A stretch of 64,000 bases of DNA from Variovorax gracilis (lineage in GTDB: Bacteria; Pseudomonadota; Gammaproteobacteria; Burkholderiales; Burkholderiaceae_C). The DNA is taken from contig NZ_JASZYF010000009.1 of the NCBI RefSeq assembly GCF_030317115.1, positions 186,001 to 250,000 on the forward strand. Reading direction: 5' to 3'. Positions 51,601-60,059 of the stretch are shown here, one piece after another; position 1 is the first letter of the stretch; every line of letters starts with the position of its first letter. The notes below the pieces were generated by a model. That model searched no databases. It saw only the letters and a program-made list of their open reading frames with translations, and was not told where the DNA came from. Both the position numbers and the translations under genes were made by a program.

Positions 51601-52172
51601 GCGAGCGCAAGACCTTCCTCGATTCCCAGTCGGCCGACCTGAACGAGGCCATCGGAACGCTCGAAGACGCGATCCGCAAGATCGATGCCGAGACCCGCGA
51701 CCTGCTCGGCGGCACCTTCAAGATCGTCAACGAGCACTTCAGCCGCATGTTCCCCGAACTGTTCGGCGGCGGCAACGCCAAGCTCATGATGACCGGCGAC
51801 GAGATCCTCGACTCCGGCGTGCAGGTGATGGCGCAGCCTCCGGGCAAGAAGAACCAGACCATCCACCTGCTTTCGGGCGGCGAGAAGGCGCTGACGGCCA
51901 TCGCGCTGGTGTTCGCGATCTTCCAGCTCAACCCCGCGCCGTTCTGCCTGCTGGACGAAGTGGATGCGCCGCTGGACGACGCCAACACGGAACGCTACGC
52001 CAAGCTCGTGACTGCCATGAGCCGCGAAACCCAGTTTCTCTTCATCAGCCACAACAAGATCGCGATGGAAATGGCCGAACAACTCATTGGCGTGACCATG
52101 CAGGAGCAGGGCGTTTCGCGCATCGTGGCCGTGGACATGGAATCGGCCGTCTCGATGGTCGAGGCAGCCTGA
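48657..52172 (+). CDS. smc: Chromosome segregation protein SMC
   Basis: An 1171-residue SMC ATPase. The N-terminal head has Walker A GPNGCGKSN, the hinge lies around residues 495-640 between two long coiled coils (about 170-490 and 660-1000), and the C-terminal head has signature LLSGGEKALTAIAL and Walker B FCLLDEVDAPLDD. The start is a GTG at 48657, giving MRLNSIKLSGFKSFAEPT, the usual SMC N-terminus. It acts with ScpAB in chromosome organisation; scpAB are not in the window. zipA follows after 13 nt. Confidence 0.96.
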   Translation: MRLNSIKLSGFKSFAEPTNFLLPGQLVGVVGPNGCGKSNIMDAVRWVLGESRASELRGESMQDVIFNGTTTRKQASRSSVELVFDNADHRAGGQWSQFAEIAVKRVLTRDGNSSYYINNQPVRRRDVQDVFLGTGLGPRAYAIIGQGTISRIIESKPEELRLFLEEAAGVSKYKERRRETENRLGDTRENLTRVEDILRELNSNLERLEKQAEVAARYNALTGDATRKQHQLWFLKRTESESDQSRIKADAEKAINDLESRTADLRHIEAELETVRQAHYAAGDQVNQAQGKLYEASAEVGRLEGEIRFVVEGRQRVEQRLVQLREQIAQWSARREDAEAEIETLAGQGVNAEEQAELLAAQLEEHDARMPELEDAQQRAQDEANAQRATVGQVQQQIQVLAADQRNIEEQSRQLNQRAERLRSDQNALAAPDEARLSDLREQLAAAQEASAEADARLQDLQEAVPQLDDDRRTRQQAVNTEGARHAEFSARLEALKALQEKVKTDGKLAPWLAKHGLESLQGLWSRIHIEQGWENALESALRERLGALEVSRLDMVRAFGGDAPPAKLAFYSPPVAGVPQGPATMPRLSDLLRLSDAGQQALLAEWLHGCFTAETLEDALAQREKLQPGEVIYVKSGHAVTAHSVSFYAQDSEQAGLLARQQEMENLERQLRAQTLIADESRTALARAEAAYGDAAQRLVTARREAADTQSRAHELQVETLRLSQLAEQTRARSEQLSNDLGEVVAQLEELQERRVAAESRFEELDMQLADSQERHAQLDERVIEAGRALAASREQHRGLERQAQEATFAQRTLEARRGELSRAIETASQQSVSLNEEDERARAELGRLSDAAAQAGLQDALSLKLERESALGASRSQYDDLTIKLRASDERRLQLERELDPLRQRITEFQLKEQAARLGFEQYQQLLTDAEADLEAVALSIETDKVRLTGLQGEIDRLNREVASLGAVNLAALDELSVARERKTFLDSQSADLNEAIGTLEDAIRKIDAETRDLLGGTFKIVNEHFSRMFPELFGGGNAKLMMTGDEILDSGVQVMAQPPGKKNQTIHLLSGGEKALTAIALVFAIFQLNPAPFCLLDEVDAPLDDANTERYAKLVTAMSRETQFLFISHNKIAMEMAEQLIGVTMQEQGVSRIVAVDMESAVSMVEAA

Positions 52173-52185
52173 GTCGACGCGGTCC

Positions 52186-53283
52186 ATGAGCAGCCTTACC
52201 GTCGCCCTCGCCATTCTTGGCGGACTCGTCCTTGCCACCGTGGTCGGCTACAACGCCTGGACCTCGCATCGGAACGCACCCCGTCAGCCCGATGCCGTGG
52301 ACAGCGAGCCGCCCGACTCCGACCTCCCGCAACAGAAGGGCGACCAGGAGCCCGTGCTTCACGTCGATCCGCATCAGGTGCCCGGCAACGAGCGGCATGA
52401 GCCGTTGTTCGACCCGGACCTCCCTGCGCCATCTGCGTTGTCCGTGCCCTCGGCAGACCGCCGCGGTGGCCTCGACCCGCTGATTGACGTGATCGCACCG
52501 GTATCACTCGACGGACTTGCCTCGGGCGACGCCGCCATCGCGGCCATGCCTGCCACGCGTCGTGCGGGCAGCAAGCCGGTCGCGGTGGAAGGCCTCAATG
52601 AACACACGGGCGAGTGGGAGCCGGCGGTGCCTGGGCAGCGCTATGGTGCATTTCAGGTTGGCGTGCAGTTGGCCAACCGCACTGGCGCGCTCAACGAGAT
52701 CGAGTACTCCGAATTCGTCGTCAAGGCCCAGGCCTTTGCCGATGCCGTGAACGGAGCGCCGGAATTCCCGGAAATGCTCGACGAAGTCGGGCGGGCTCGC
52801 GAACTCGATCAGTTCGCGAGTTCGCATGACGCTCAACTCGGTTTCGTGCTGCGCGCACGGCATGCCGCGTGGAGCCCGGGCTACGTGCAGCAGAACGCCG
52901 CGCGGCTGGGCTTCGTGGCCGGCATCATCCCGGGGCGCATGGTGCTGCCCGCAGGCGAGGTCGGATTGCCACCGATCCTGGGCTTGTCCTTCGACACGCA
53001 GGCCGCATTGGCAGATGACCCGGCGCAATCCGCCATCCGTGAACTGACGCTGAGCCTCGACGTGCCCCAGGTCGACCGCAGCGAGCGGCCTTTCGAGCGC
53101 ATGCGCGAAGCCGCCGCCACGCTCGCGCGCGAGATGGACGGCGTCGTCACCGACAGCGATGGCCAGCCCTTGCGCGACGAGACCATGGATGTGATCGGCG
53201 GCGACCTCGAGCAGCTTTACGACACGCTGGATTCGCGCGATCTTTCCGCAGGTTCTCCGCTCGCTCGTCGACTCTTCAGCTAG
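52186..53283 (+). CDS. zipA: Cell division protein ZipA
   Basis: A 365-residue membrane-anchored division protein. It has an N-terminal anchor (LTVALAILGGLVLATVVGYNAW), a Pro/Asp-rich linker (about 30-140), and a C-terminal FtsZ-binding domain (about 150-345, with QVGVQLANRTGALNEIEYSE and GLSFDTQAALADD). ZipA tethers FtsZ to the membrane. Its position between smc and ligA supports the call, since sequence similarity in this family is low. Confidence 0.9.
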   Translation: MSSLTVALAILGGLVLATVVGYNAWTSHRNAPRQPDAVDSEPPDSDLPQQKGDQEPVLHVDPHQVPGNERHEPLFDPDLPAPSALSVPSADRRGGLDPLIDVIAPVSLDGLASGDAAIAAMPATRRAGSKPVAVEGLNEHTGEWEPAVPGQRYGAFQVGVQLANRTGALNEIEYSEFVVKAQAFADAVNGAPEFPEMLDEVGRARELDQFASSHDAQLGFVLRARHAAWSPGYVQQNAARLGFVAGIIPGRMVLPAGEVGLPPILGLSFDTQAALADDPAQSAIRELTLSLDVPQVDRSERPFERMREAAATLAREMDGVVTDSDGQPLRDETMDVIGGDLEQLYDTLDSRDLSAGSPLARRLFS

Positions 53284-53292
53284 GGGCCCCTC

Positions 53293-55386
53293 ATGACGAC
53301 GAAGCACGAAGACGCGGCTCGCGAAGCTGCCGCATTGAGCGACCAGTTGCATCGCCACGCCCATCTTTACTACGTGCTCGACGCGCCGGAGCTGCCGGAT
53401 GCCGAGTACGACAAGCTCTTCCAGCGCCTGCAGGCGATCGAGGCCGAGTACCCCGACCTCCGCACGCCCGATTCGCCGACCCAGCGCGTGGGTGGCAAGC
53501 CGCTCGATGGATTCATCAAGGTGCGCCACAAGGTGCCGATGCTGTCGATCCGCACCGAGACCGACATCACGCCCGCCGGTGCGAGTGCCTTCGACGCGCG
53601 CGTGCGCAAGGAGCTTGGCCTGGCCGAAGATGCGCCGCAAGTCGAGTACGTCTGCGAACTCAAGTTCGACGGGCTGGCTCTGAACCTGCGCTACGAGAAC
53701 GGCGTTCTGGTGCAGGCCGCGACGCGCGGCGACGGCGAGATCGGCGAGGAGGTCACGCAGAACATCCGCACGGTCCAGCAGATTCCGCTGCGCTTGCAGG
53801 GCCCGGCGTCAGAGATCCCGCCGGTGGTGGAAGTGCGCGGCGAGGTCTACATGCGCCGCGACGATTTCGATGCGCTCAACGAGCGCCAGCGCGAGAAGAT
53901 CGCGGCGGGCCAGAAGAACGAAAAGGTGTTCGTGAACCCGCGCAATGCGGCGGCCGGTGCCGTGCGCCAGTTGGACCCTGCGATCGCGGCCGCCCGTCCG
54001 CTGAGCTTCTTCGCATACGGCCTCGGCGAGGTCACGCCGCCCGGACAGGGGGGGCCCGGTTGCACGACGCAGTTCGACTGGCTCCAGCAGTTCCACGCCT
54101 GGGGCTTTCCGGTTGCGACACAGACCACGCGAGCGCGAGGCGCGATCGAACTGATCGCATTCCACGAGACGACAGGACGCCAGCGCGATGCGCTGCCCTA
54201 TGACATCGATGGCGTCGTCTACAAGGTGGACAGCCTCGAATTGCAGCGGCAACTCGGCTTCGTCTCGCGCGAGCCGCGCTGGGCCGTGGCGCACAAGTAC
54301 CCGGCTCAGGAGCAACTGACCGAGGTGCTGGCGATCGAGGTGCAGGTGGGCCGCACCGGCAAGCTCACGCCGGTCGCCAAGCTGGCGCCGGTGTTCGTGG
54401 GCGGTGTCACGGTGACCAATGCCACGCTGCACAACGAGGACGAAGCGCGACGCAAGGACGTGCGAGTGGGCGACACGGTCATCGTGAGGCGGGCAGGCGA
54501 CGTCATTCCGGAAGTGGTCGGCGTTTTGCCCGAAAGCGCGGCCAGGCCCGATGATCAGCGTGGCCAGGTCTTCACCATGCCGCACCGGTGCCCGGTCTGT
54601 GGCTCCGACGCCTTGCGCGAAGAGGGCGAGGTCGACTACCGCTGCACCGGTGGCCTGTTCTGCGGTGCACAACGCAAGGAAGCCATCCTGCATTTCGCGG
54701 CGCGGCGCGCACTCGACATCGAAGGCCTGGGCGACAAACTGGTCGAACAACTGGTCGACGCCAACCTGATCCGCACGCTGCCTGATCTGTACAAACTCGG
54801 CTTCAGCACCCTGGCGGGACTGGACCGCATGGCCGACAAGTCGGCGAAGAACATCATCGATGCGCTGGAGGCGTCGAAGAAAACCACGCTGCCGCGCTTC
54901 CTGTTCGGCCTGGGCATCCGGCACATCGGCGAAAGCACCGCCAAGGATCTGGCCAAGCATTTCGGCAAGCTCGACGCGATCATGGACGCGACCGAGGAGC
55001 AACTTCTCGAAGTCAACGACGTGGGGCCGGTGGTCGCCACCAGCCTGCGCACCTTCTTCGACCAGCCGCACAACCGCGAGGTCGTCGAGCAGCTTCGCGC
55101 CTGCGGCGTGCATTGGGAAGAGGGCGAGCCCGCCGCGCGCGTGCCCAAGCCGCTCGCGGGCAAGACCTTCGTGATCACCGGAACGCTTCCTACACTGAGC
55201 CGCGACGAGGCCAAGGACAAGCTGGAGTCAGCCGGCGCCAAGGTGGCCGGTTCCGTGAGCAAGAAGACCGACTACGTGGTGGCCGGCGCCGAAGCCGGCA
55301 GCAAGCTCGACAAGGCGCGCGACCTGGGCGTGGCGGTGATCGATGAAGCCCGGTTGTTCGAGATCCTCGAAAAAGGTCTACCGTAG
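53293..55386 (+). CDS. ligA: NAD-dependent DNA ligase LigA
   Basis: A 697-residue ligase with all domains. The adenylation domain has the nucleophile Lys124 in ELKFDGLAL; an OB fold follows (EVQVGRTGKLTPVAKLAPVF). The zinc finger is CPVCGSDALREEGEVDYRC with a further Cys in GLFCGAQ. The HhH repeats (HIGESTAKDLAKHFGKL) and a C-terminal BRCT domain (KTFVITGTLPTLSRDEAKDK) complete it. The C-terminus is intact. It starts 9 nt after zipA. Confidence 0.97.
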   Translation: MTTKHEDAAREAAALSDQLHRHAHLYYVLDAPELPDAEYDKLFQRLQAIEAEYPDLRTPDSPTQRVGGKPLDGFIKVRHKVPMLSIRTETDITPAGASAFDARVRKELGLAEDAPQVEYVCELKFDGLALNLRYENGVLVQAATRGDGEIGEEVTQNIRTVQQIPLRLQGPASEIPPVVEVRGEVYMRRDDFDALNERQREKIAAGQKNEKVFVNPRNAAAGAVRQLDPAIAAARPLSFFAYGLGEVTPPGQGGPGCTTQFDWLQQFHAWGFPVATQTTRARGAIELIAFHETTGRQRDALPYDIDGVVYKVDSLELQRQLGFVSREPRWAVAHKYPAQEQLTEVLAIEVQVGRTGKLTPVAKLAPVFVGGVTVTNATLHNEDEARRKDVRVGDTVIVRRAGDVIPEVVGVLPESAARPDDQRGQVFTMPHRCPVCGSDALREEGEVDYRCTGGLFCGAQRKEAILHFAARRALDIEGLGDKLVEQLVDANLIRTLPDLYKLGFSTLAGLDRMADKSAKNIIDALEASKKTTLPRFLFGLGIRHIGESTAKDLAKHFGKLDAIMDATEEQLLEVNDVGPVVATSLRTFFDQPHNREVVEQLRACGVHWEEGEPAARVPKPLAGKTFVITGTLPTLSRDEAKDKLESAGAKVAGSVSKKTDYVVAGAEAGSKLDKARDLGVAVIDEARLFEILEKGLP

Positions 55387-55460
55387 GGTTTTCCGGACTT
55401 GCCCTGTCAACAGCGACGCTCGCGGCTCGTTGAACGGCAGGATGACCCCAGGAGGCTCGA

Positions 55461-55805
55461 ATGATCCGAATTCGCTCTCTGTCAGCCGGCATCGCCCTCG
55501 GTGCTGCCGCTTTCCTGGGTGGCTGCGTCGCCCCGGGTCCCTACTACACCAGCGCGTATCCGTACTACGTCGAGCCGGGACCGGTGGTCGTGTCACCCTC
55601 GGTCTATATCGGCGGTGGCTGCTGCTGGGGTGGTTACTGGGGCAACTATTGGGGCCGGCCGGGCTACTGGGGCGGCTACTACGGGCGTCCCGGCTACTGG
55701 GGGCCGGGTTACTACGGTCGCGGCTACTATGGCCGCCCCGGGTACTACGGCGGTGCCTATGCGCGAGGCCCTGGCTACTACGGGGGGCGCGGAGGACGGC
55801 GATAG
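55461..55805 (+). CDS. Gly/Tyr-rich repeat lipoprotein
   Basis: A 114-residue protein. The signal ends FLGGCVAPGPYY, a lipobox. The mature part is repetitive, rich in Gly, Tyr, Trp, Pro and Arg (units such as GYWGGYYGRPGYWGPGYYGR). AGGAGG precedes the ATG. Such small surface-exposed or periplasmic proteins are common in Burkholderiales but have no known function; low-complexity Tyr/Gly repeats suggest flexible multivalent binding. Short DNA repeats parallel the protein repeats. Confidence 0.8.
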   Translation: MIRIRSLSAGIALGAAAFLGGCVAPGPYYTSAYPYYVEPGPVVVSPSVYIGGGCCWGGYWGNYWGRPGYWGGYYGRPGYWGPGYYGRGYYGRPGYYGGAYARGPGYYGGRGGRR

Positions 55806-55851
55806 GGCCGAGAGCCGGGTCCTGCGACCGTGCCACCGCGATAATCCCGCG

Positions 55852-56391
55852 ATGGCCATTCGTGAAATCCTCAAGATGGGCGACCCTCGCTTGCTGCGCG
55901 TCGCGCAGCCGGTTGCCGCCTTCGACACCGACGAACTGCACCTGCTCGTGCGCGACATGTTCGAGACCATGCATGTCGTCAATGGCGCCGGCTTGGCTGC
56001 GCCGCAGATCGGGGTCGACCAGCAGGTCGTGATCTTCGGTACCGACACCGTCAATCCGCGCTATCCGGACGCGCCGATCGTGCCGCGGACGGTCCTCGTC
56101 AACCCCGTCATCACGCCGATCGGCATCGAGGAAGAAGAGGGCTGGGAGGGTTGTCTGTCGGTACCGGGCCTGCGCGGCGTGGTCCCGCGCTTTGCCAACA
56201 TCAGGTACACGGGCTTCGACCCGTACGGCGACCCGATTGACCGCACCGTCAGTGGATTCCACGCCCGCGTCGTGCAGCACGAGGTGGATCATCTGCTGGG
56301 CAAGCTGTACCCGATGCGGATGCGCGATTTCTCGCGTTTCGGCTACACCGAGGTCCTGTTTCCAGGCCTCGATGCGAGCGAGGACGACTGA
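55852..56391 (+). CDS. def: Peptide deformylase
   Basis: A 179-residue metalloenzyme removing the formyl group from new proteins. The three motifs are present: GAGLAAPQIG (about 47-56), EGCLSVP with the metal-binding Cys (about 101) and HEVDHLLGK with the two His and catalytic Glu. The ATG at 55852 is preceded by no Shine-Dalgarno; GATAAT lies 6 nt upstream and could be a -10 element of a near-leaderless message. Confidence 0.95.
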   Translation: MAIREILKMGDPRLLRVAQPVAAFDTDELHLLVRDMFETMHVVNGAGLAAPQIGVDQQVVIFGTDTVNPRYPDAPIVPRTVLVNPVITPIGIEEEEGWEGCLSVPGLRGVVPRFANIRYTGFDPYGDPIDRTVSGFHARVVQHEVDHLLGKLYPMRMRDFSRFGYTEVLFPGLDASEDD

Positions 56392-56412
56392 GGCCGCCCC
56401 TCTGTAGTTCCT

Positions 56413-56817
56413 TCAGTTGTACTTGCCGCTGGTGCCGCCGACGCTGAAGCGTCCTGCGCCGAGGAAGGCGACCGCCAATGCGGCGAACAGGAACATGCCC
56501 TGGAGCTCCAGGGCCCAGCCGCCGGTCTTGCCGAGCGATCCGATGTCCTTGAGGTGCACGAGCCAGATGGCGACCAGCATGTTGATGACCGTGATCCACG
56601 CTGCCGGCCGCGTGTAGATGCCGACGATCAGCAGGACGGGCGCAACGATCTCGCCGATATAGACCAGGTACGCCAGCGCCGCGGGCAGGCCGTGCGAGGT
56701 GAGCATGCCTGCGATACCGCCGACCCCGCCAGTGATCTTGGCGATGCCGTGCAACAGGATCAGGATGCCGAGGGCGAGGCGCAGAACGAGTTTGCCGGTG
56801 TCGTCGGAACGGATCAT
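56413..56817 (-). CDS. DoxX-family membrane protein
   Basis: A 134-residue four-span membrane protein of the DoxX family, beginning GKLVLRLALGILILLHGIAK and containing LAYLVYIGEIVAPVLLIVGI. The start at ATG 56817 is preferred, since the upstream open frame has no membrane character. Family members are associated with oxidoreduction or detoxification, but no mechanism is known. It is convergent with def. Confidence 0.88.
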   Translation of the reverse strand: MIRSDDTGKLVLRLALGILILLHGIAKITGGVGGIAGMLTSHGLPAALAYLVYIGEIVAPVLLIVGIYTRPAAWITVINMLVAIWLVHLKDIGSLGKTGGWALELQGMFLFAALAVAFLGAGRFSVGGTSGKYN

Positions 56818-56974
56818 GAGAAAGCCTTTCAGTTGAAAAAACAGGCGCGATTGTGGTCGATAAGGGAGCGTTTCGCGGAATTTGCTTCCGACAGGAGGTT
56901 CTTTGGCAGACTCCGGCACCCGCCCGTAAACTGCCCGCTGCTTCCATTTCGAAGAGAGAGAAGAGGTTTCCAGA

Positions 56975-58006
56975 ATGAATCAACGCATCCGTCCGGCGCT
57001 TGCCGCCATCGCAGCCGCCTTGGCCTTGGGGGCCGCACCGGCCTTTGCAGGCAAGACGCTCGACGCCGTGAAGCAACGCGGCACCGTCAAGTGCGGCGTG
57101 ACCAACGGCGTGGCCGGGTTCTCGGCGCCCGACACCCAGGGCAACTGGTCGGGGCTGGATGTCGACACCTGCCGCGCCATCGCAGCGGCAGTGCTTGGCG
57201 ACGGCAAGAAGGTGGAGTTCGTTCCGCTCAATTCGCAGCAACGCTTCTCGGCGTTGCAGGCGGGCGAGATCGACATCCTGGCGCGCAACACCACTTGGAC
57301 GCTGACGCGCGACGCATCGCTCGGCTTCCACTTCACGACCATCACCTACTACGACGGCCAGGGCTTCCTGGTGCCGAAGAAGATCAAGGTGACGAGCGCC
57401 AAGCAACTCAAGAACGCCACCATCTGCACGCAGTCGGGCACCACCAACGAGAAGAATGTCGCCGACTACTTCAAGGCGCAGAACATCCCGGTCAAGACGG
57501 TCGTGTTCGAGAGCTTCGAAGCCTCGTTCAAGGCCTTCTTCGCAGGCCGTTGCCAGGCCTTTACCACCGACACTTCGGCACTCGCGGGTCTGCGCAACAA
57601 GGAAGCGCCCAACCCCGACGACTACGTCATCCTTCCCGAACTGATCTCGAAGGAGCCCCTCGCGCCGCTGGTGCGCCGCGGCGACGACGAGTGGTTCGCC
57701 ATTGCCAAGTGGGTGCCCAATGCGCTGATCGAGGCCGAGGAGTACGGCGTCACGCAGGCCAACATCGACGAACTCAAGGCCAGCAGCAAGGACCCTGCCC
57801 AACAACGCCTGGTCGGGACGGGCGATGACCTGGGCAAGCTGCTGGGCCTGGACAAGGATTGGTCCTATCGTGCGATCAAGGCGGTGGGCAACTACGGCGA
57901 GGTCTTCGAACGCAACGTCGGACCGAAGTCGGTGCTCAAGCTGCCGCGCGGAACGAACAATCTGTGGAACAAGGGCGGCCTGATGTACGGATTGCCGGTT
58001 CGATGA
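56975..58006 (+). CDS. aapJ: General L-amino acid ABC transporter binding protein (AapJ/BztA)
   Basis: A 343-residue periplasmic binding protein of the general amino-acid transporter. It has a Sec signal (ALAAIAAALALGAAPAFAGK) and the family start TLDAVKQRGTVKCGVTNGVA. Further motifs are DVDTCRAIAAAVLGDGKKVE, ARNTTWTLTRDASLGFHFTT and CQAFTTDTSALAG. It overlaps aapQ by ATGA. Length and motifs match AapJ. Confidence 0.95.
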   Translation: MNQRIRPALAAIAAALALGAAPAFAGKTLDAVKQRGTVKCGVTNGVAGFSAPDTQGNWSGLDVDTCRAIAAAVLGDGKKVEFVPLNSQQRFSALQAGEIDILARNTTWTLTRDASLGFHFTTITYYDGQGFLVPKKIKVTSAKQLKNATICTQSGTTNEKNVADYFKAQNIPVKTVVFESFEASFKAFFAGRCQAFTTDTSALAGLRNKEAPNPDDYVILPELISKEPLAPLVRRGDDEWFAIAKWVPNALIEAEEYGVTQANIDELKASSKDPAQQRLVGTGDDLGKLLGLDKDWSYRAIKAVGNYGEVFERNVGPKSVLKLPRGTNNLWNKGGLMYGLPVR

Positions 58007-59004
58007 GCGCGGCGCCCGACGGGCGCCGCGCCGTCTGGCTGGCCTGGGCGGCACAAGCGTTGCTGATTGCGGTGGTGGCGGGCGGCGCTTTCTGGCTCGT
58101 TCACCACGCGCTCGAAGTGTTGCGCGCGCGCGGTGTGCGTTCCGGTTTCGACTTTCTCCTGCAGCCTGCGGGATTCGAGATCTCCGAGGGCTGGCTCGAC
58201 TTCCACTCGGGCCAGCCTTTCTGGCGCGCCTTCCTTGCCGGACTGATCAATACGATTCGCGCAGCCGTTCCGGCGGCGGTGATGGCGGTGCTGCTGGGGA
58301 CGCTGATCGGCATCGGCCGCCTCGCGCCGCATGTGCTCGTGCGGGGCCTGTGCGGTGCCTACGTCGAGACGGTGCGGAATGTTCCGCTGCTGGTGCAGTT
58401 GCTGATGCTGTACTTTGCGCTGACGCAGTTGCTGCCTGATTCGACCGAGCCGCTTGAACTGTTGCCGGGCTTCTGGCTGAGCAAGGGAGGGCTGTCGATG
58501 CCGTGGCCGGTCGCAGCGGAGGGCGCCTTGTGGCCAAGCCACTTCGAATGGCCCGAGCGCGGGAGCTTCAACGTGAGCGGCGGCGCGGCACTGAGCCCTG
58601 AATACCTTGCGGTCGTGATCGCACTGGCGCTCTACACCGCTGCCTTTGTCGCCGAGATCGTCCGTGCCGGGATCACCTCCGTGTCCCAGGGCCAGAAGCT
58701 CGCGGCCCAGGCGCTTGGCCTGTCACCCTGGCAGCAACTGCGGCTGGTGGTGATGCCGCAGGCCTTGCGCGTGATCGTGCCGGCGCTGACCAACCAGTTG
58801 CTGAGCCTGACGAAGAACTCGTCGCTGGCCGTGGCGGTGGGCTATCCGGAACTGGTGTCGATCGCCAATACCTCGCTCAATTCGACGGGTCGCGCCTTTG
58901 AATGCATTGCCGTGATCATGGTGGTGTACCTCGCGCTTTCGCTTGTCATCTCGGGCGGCATGAATCGCTACAACGCGCGCGTCGCGCTGAGGGGCTGGCG
59001 TTGA
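58003..59004 (+). CDS. aapQ: General L-amino acid ABC transporter permease (AapQ/BztB)
   Basis: A 333-residue permease with the large extracytoplasmic insert between the early spans typical of AapQ (GFEISEGWLDFHSGQPFWRA). The C-terminal permease core has the EAA loop QGQKLAAQALGLSPWQQLRL and NQLLSLTKNSSLAVAVGYPE. ATG 58003 overlaps the aapJ stop. The gene is followed by aapM with TTGA overlap. Confidence 0.94.
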   Translation: MSAAPDGRRAVWLAWAAQALLIAVVAGGAFWLVHHALEVLRARGVRSGFDFLLQPAGFEISEGWLDFHSGQPFWRAFLAGLINTIRAAVPAAVMAVLLGTLIGIGRLAPHVLVRGLCGAYVETVRNVPLLVQLLMLYFALTQLLPDSTEPLELLPGFWLSKGGLSMPWPVAAEGALWPSHFEWPERGSFNVSGGAALSPEYLAVVIALALYTAAFVAEIVRAGITSVSQGQKLAAQALGLSPWQQLRLVVMPQALRVIVPALTNQLLSLTKNSSLAVAVGYPELVSIANTSLNSTGRAFECIAVIMVVYLALSLVISGGMNRYNARVALRGWR

Positions 59005-60059
59005 TCGGCGCGACACGACCGGCCATCATGTGGCGCAAGGAACTGTGGGGCTCGCCGCTTCGCGCGGTATCGACGGTCCTGCTGATGCTCCTGTTCGCCT
59101 GGGCAGGCTATCACGCACTGGACTGGGCGGTACTGCACGCGGTGTTCCGTCCGGATGCGGAGGCCTGCCGCGCCGTGCAGCGCGGCGCCTGCTGGGGCGT
59201 GGTCGCCGAGAAGTGGCGCCCGATCCTGTTCGGCCGCTATCCGTACGAGGACCAGTGGCGGCCGGCCATCGCTGTCACTGGGCTGTCGCTGACCACCATG
59301 CTCAGCGCCTGGCCGCGTACATGGCGCTGGTGGCTGCTGCCGTTGTGGGTCGTGGTGCTCGCGTTCTTCGTGGTGATGATGCGCGGCGGCGTCCTTGGGC
59401 TGGAACTTGTGCCGACCAATCGCTGGGGCGGATTGCCGCTGACCATCGGACTGGCGGTGGTCGGGCTGGCCCTGGCCTTTCCGCTGGCGCTGCTGCTCGC
59501 GCTGGGCCGGCGTTCGCAATGGCCGGTGGTGCGCACGCTTTGCGCGACCTACATCGAGCTGGTGCGCGGCGTGCCGCTGATCTCGGTGCTCTTCATGGCC
59601 TCGTTCCTCCTGCCGTTGCTCTGGCCTGCCGGATGGCAGCCCGACGTGTTGTTGCGCGTTCTCGCCGGCCTGTCGCTGTTCGTCGCGGCCTACCTGGCCG
59701 AGATCATCCGCGGTGGCTTGCAGGCGGTGCCGCGCGGACAGACCGAGGTCGCCATGGCGCTGGGCTTCGGCCGCTGGCCGGTACAGCGCGACATCGTGCT
59801 GCCGCAGGCGCTGCGCCTCGTCGTGCCGGCGCTGACCAACAACGTGGTCGGCACCCTGAAGGACACCTCCCTCGTCACCGTGGTGGGCCTGTTCGAGCTG
59901 ACCGGCGCGCTGGGCCTCGCGCTCGGCGGCGATCCGACCTGGCGGCCCTTCTACCTCGAGGGCTACCTGTTCATCGCGCTGGTCTACTGGGTGCTGTGCT
60001 TCGGCCTCTCGCGCTACAGCGTCTGGCTGGAGCGACGGTTGGCGGCAGGGCGCGACTAG
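59001..60059 (+). CDS. aapM: General L-amino acid ABC transporter permease (AapM/BztC)
   Basis: A 352-residue permease partner of AapQ, with a periplasmic insert and a core containing EIIRGGLQAVPRGQTEVAMA and VVPALTNNVVGTLKDTSLVT. The start is TTG 59001 with GAGGGG upstream and TTGA overlap; ATG 59028 is an alternative with nine fewer residues. The expected ATPase gene aapP does not follow: the next gene is on the other strand and overlaps by 4 nt. Confidence 0.93.
   Translation: MIGATRPAIMWRKELWGSPLRAVSTVLLMLLFAWAGYHALDWAVLHAVFRPDAEACRAVQRGACWGVVAEKWRPILFGRYPYEDQWRPAIAVTGLSLTTMLSAWPRTWRWWLLPLWVVVLAFFVVMMRGGVLGLELVPTNRWGGLPLTIGLAVVGLALAFPLALLLALGRRSQWPVVRTLCATYIELVRGVPLISVLFMASFLLPLLWPAGWQPDVLLRVLAGLSLFVAAYLAEIIRGGLQAVPRGQTEVAMALGFGRWPVQRDIVLPQALRLVVPALTNNVVGTLKDTSLVTVVGLFELTGALGLALGGDPTWRPFYLEGYLFIALVYWVLCFGLSRYSVWLERRLAAGRD

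Noticed and set aside
48621..52238. Open frame of 1205 codons antisense to smc
   Set aside because: smc on the plus strand has all SMC motifs. The antisense product is Leu/Arg/Gly-rich without domains.
55600..55790. CRISPR-like repetitive DNA
   Set aside because: The short repeats encode in-frame Gly/Tyr units of a lipoprotein and have no regular spacers.
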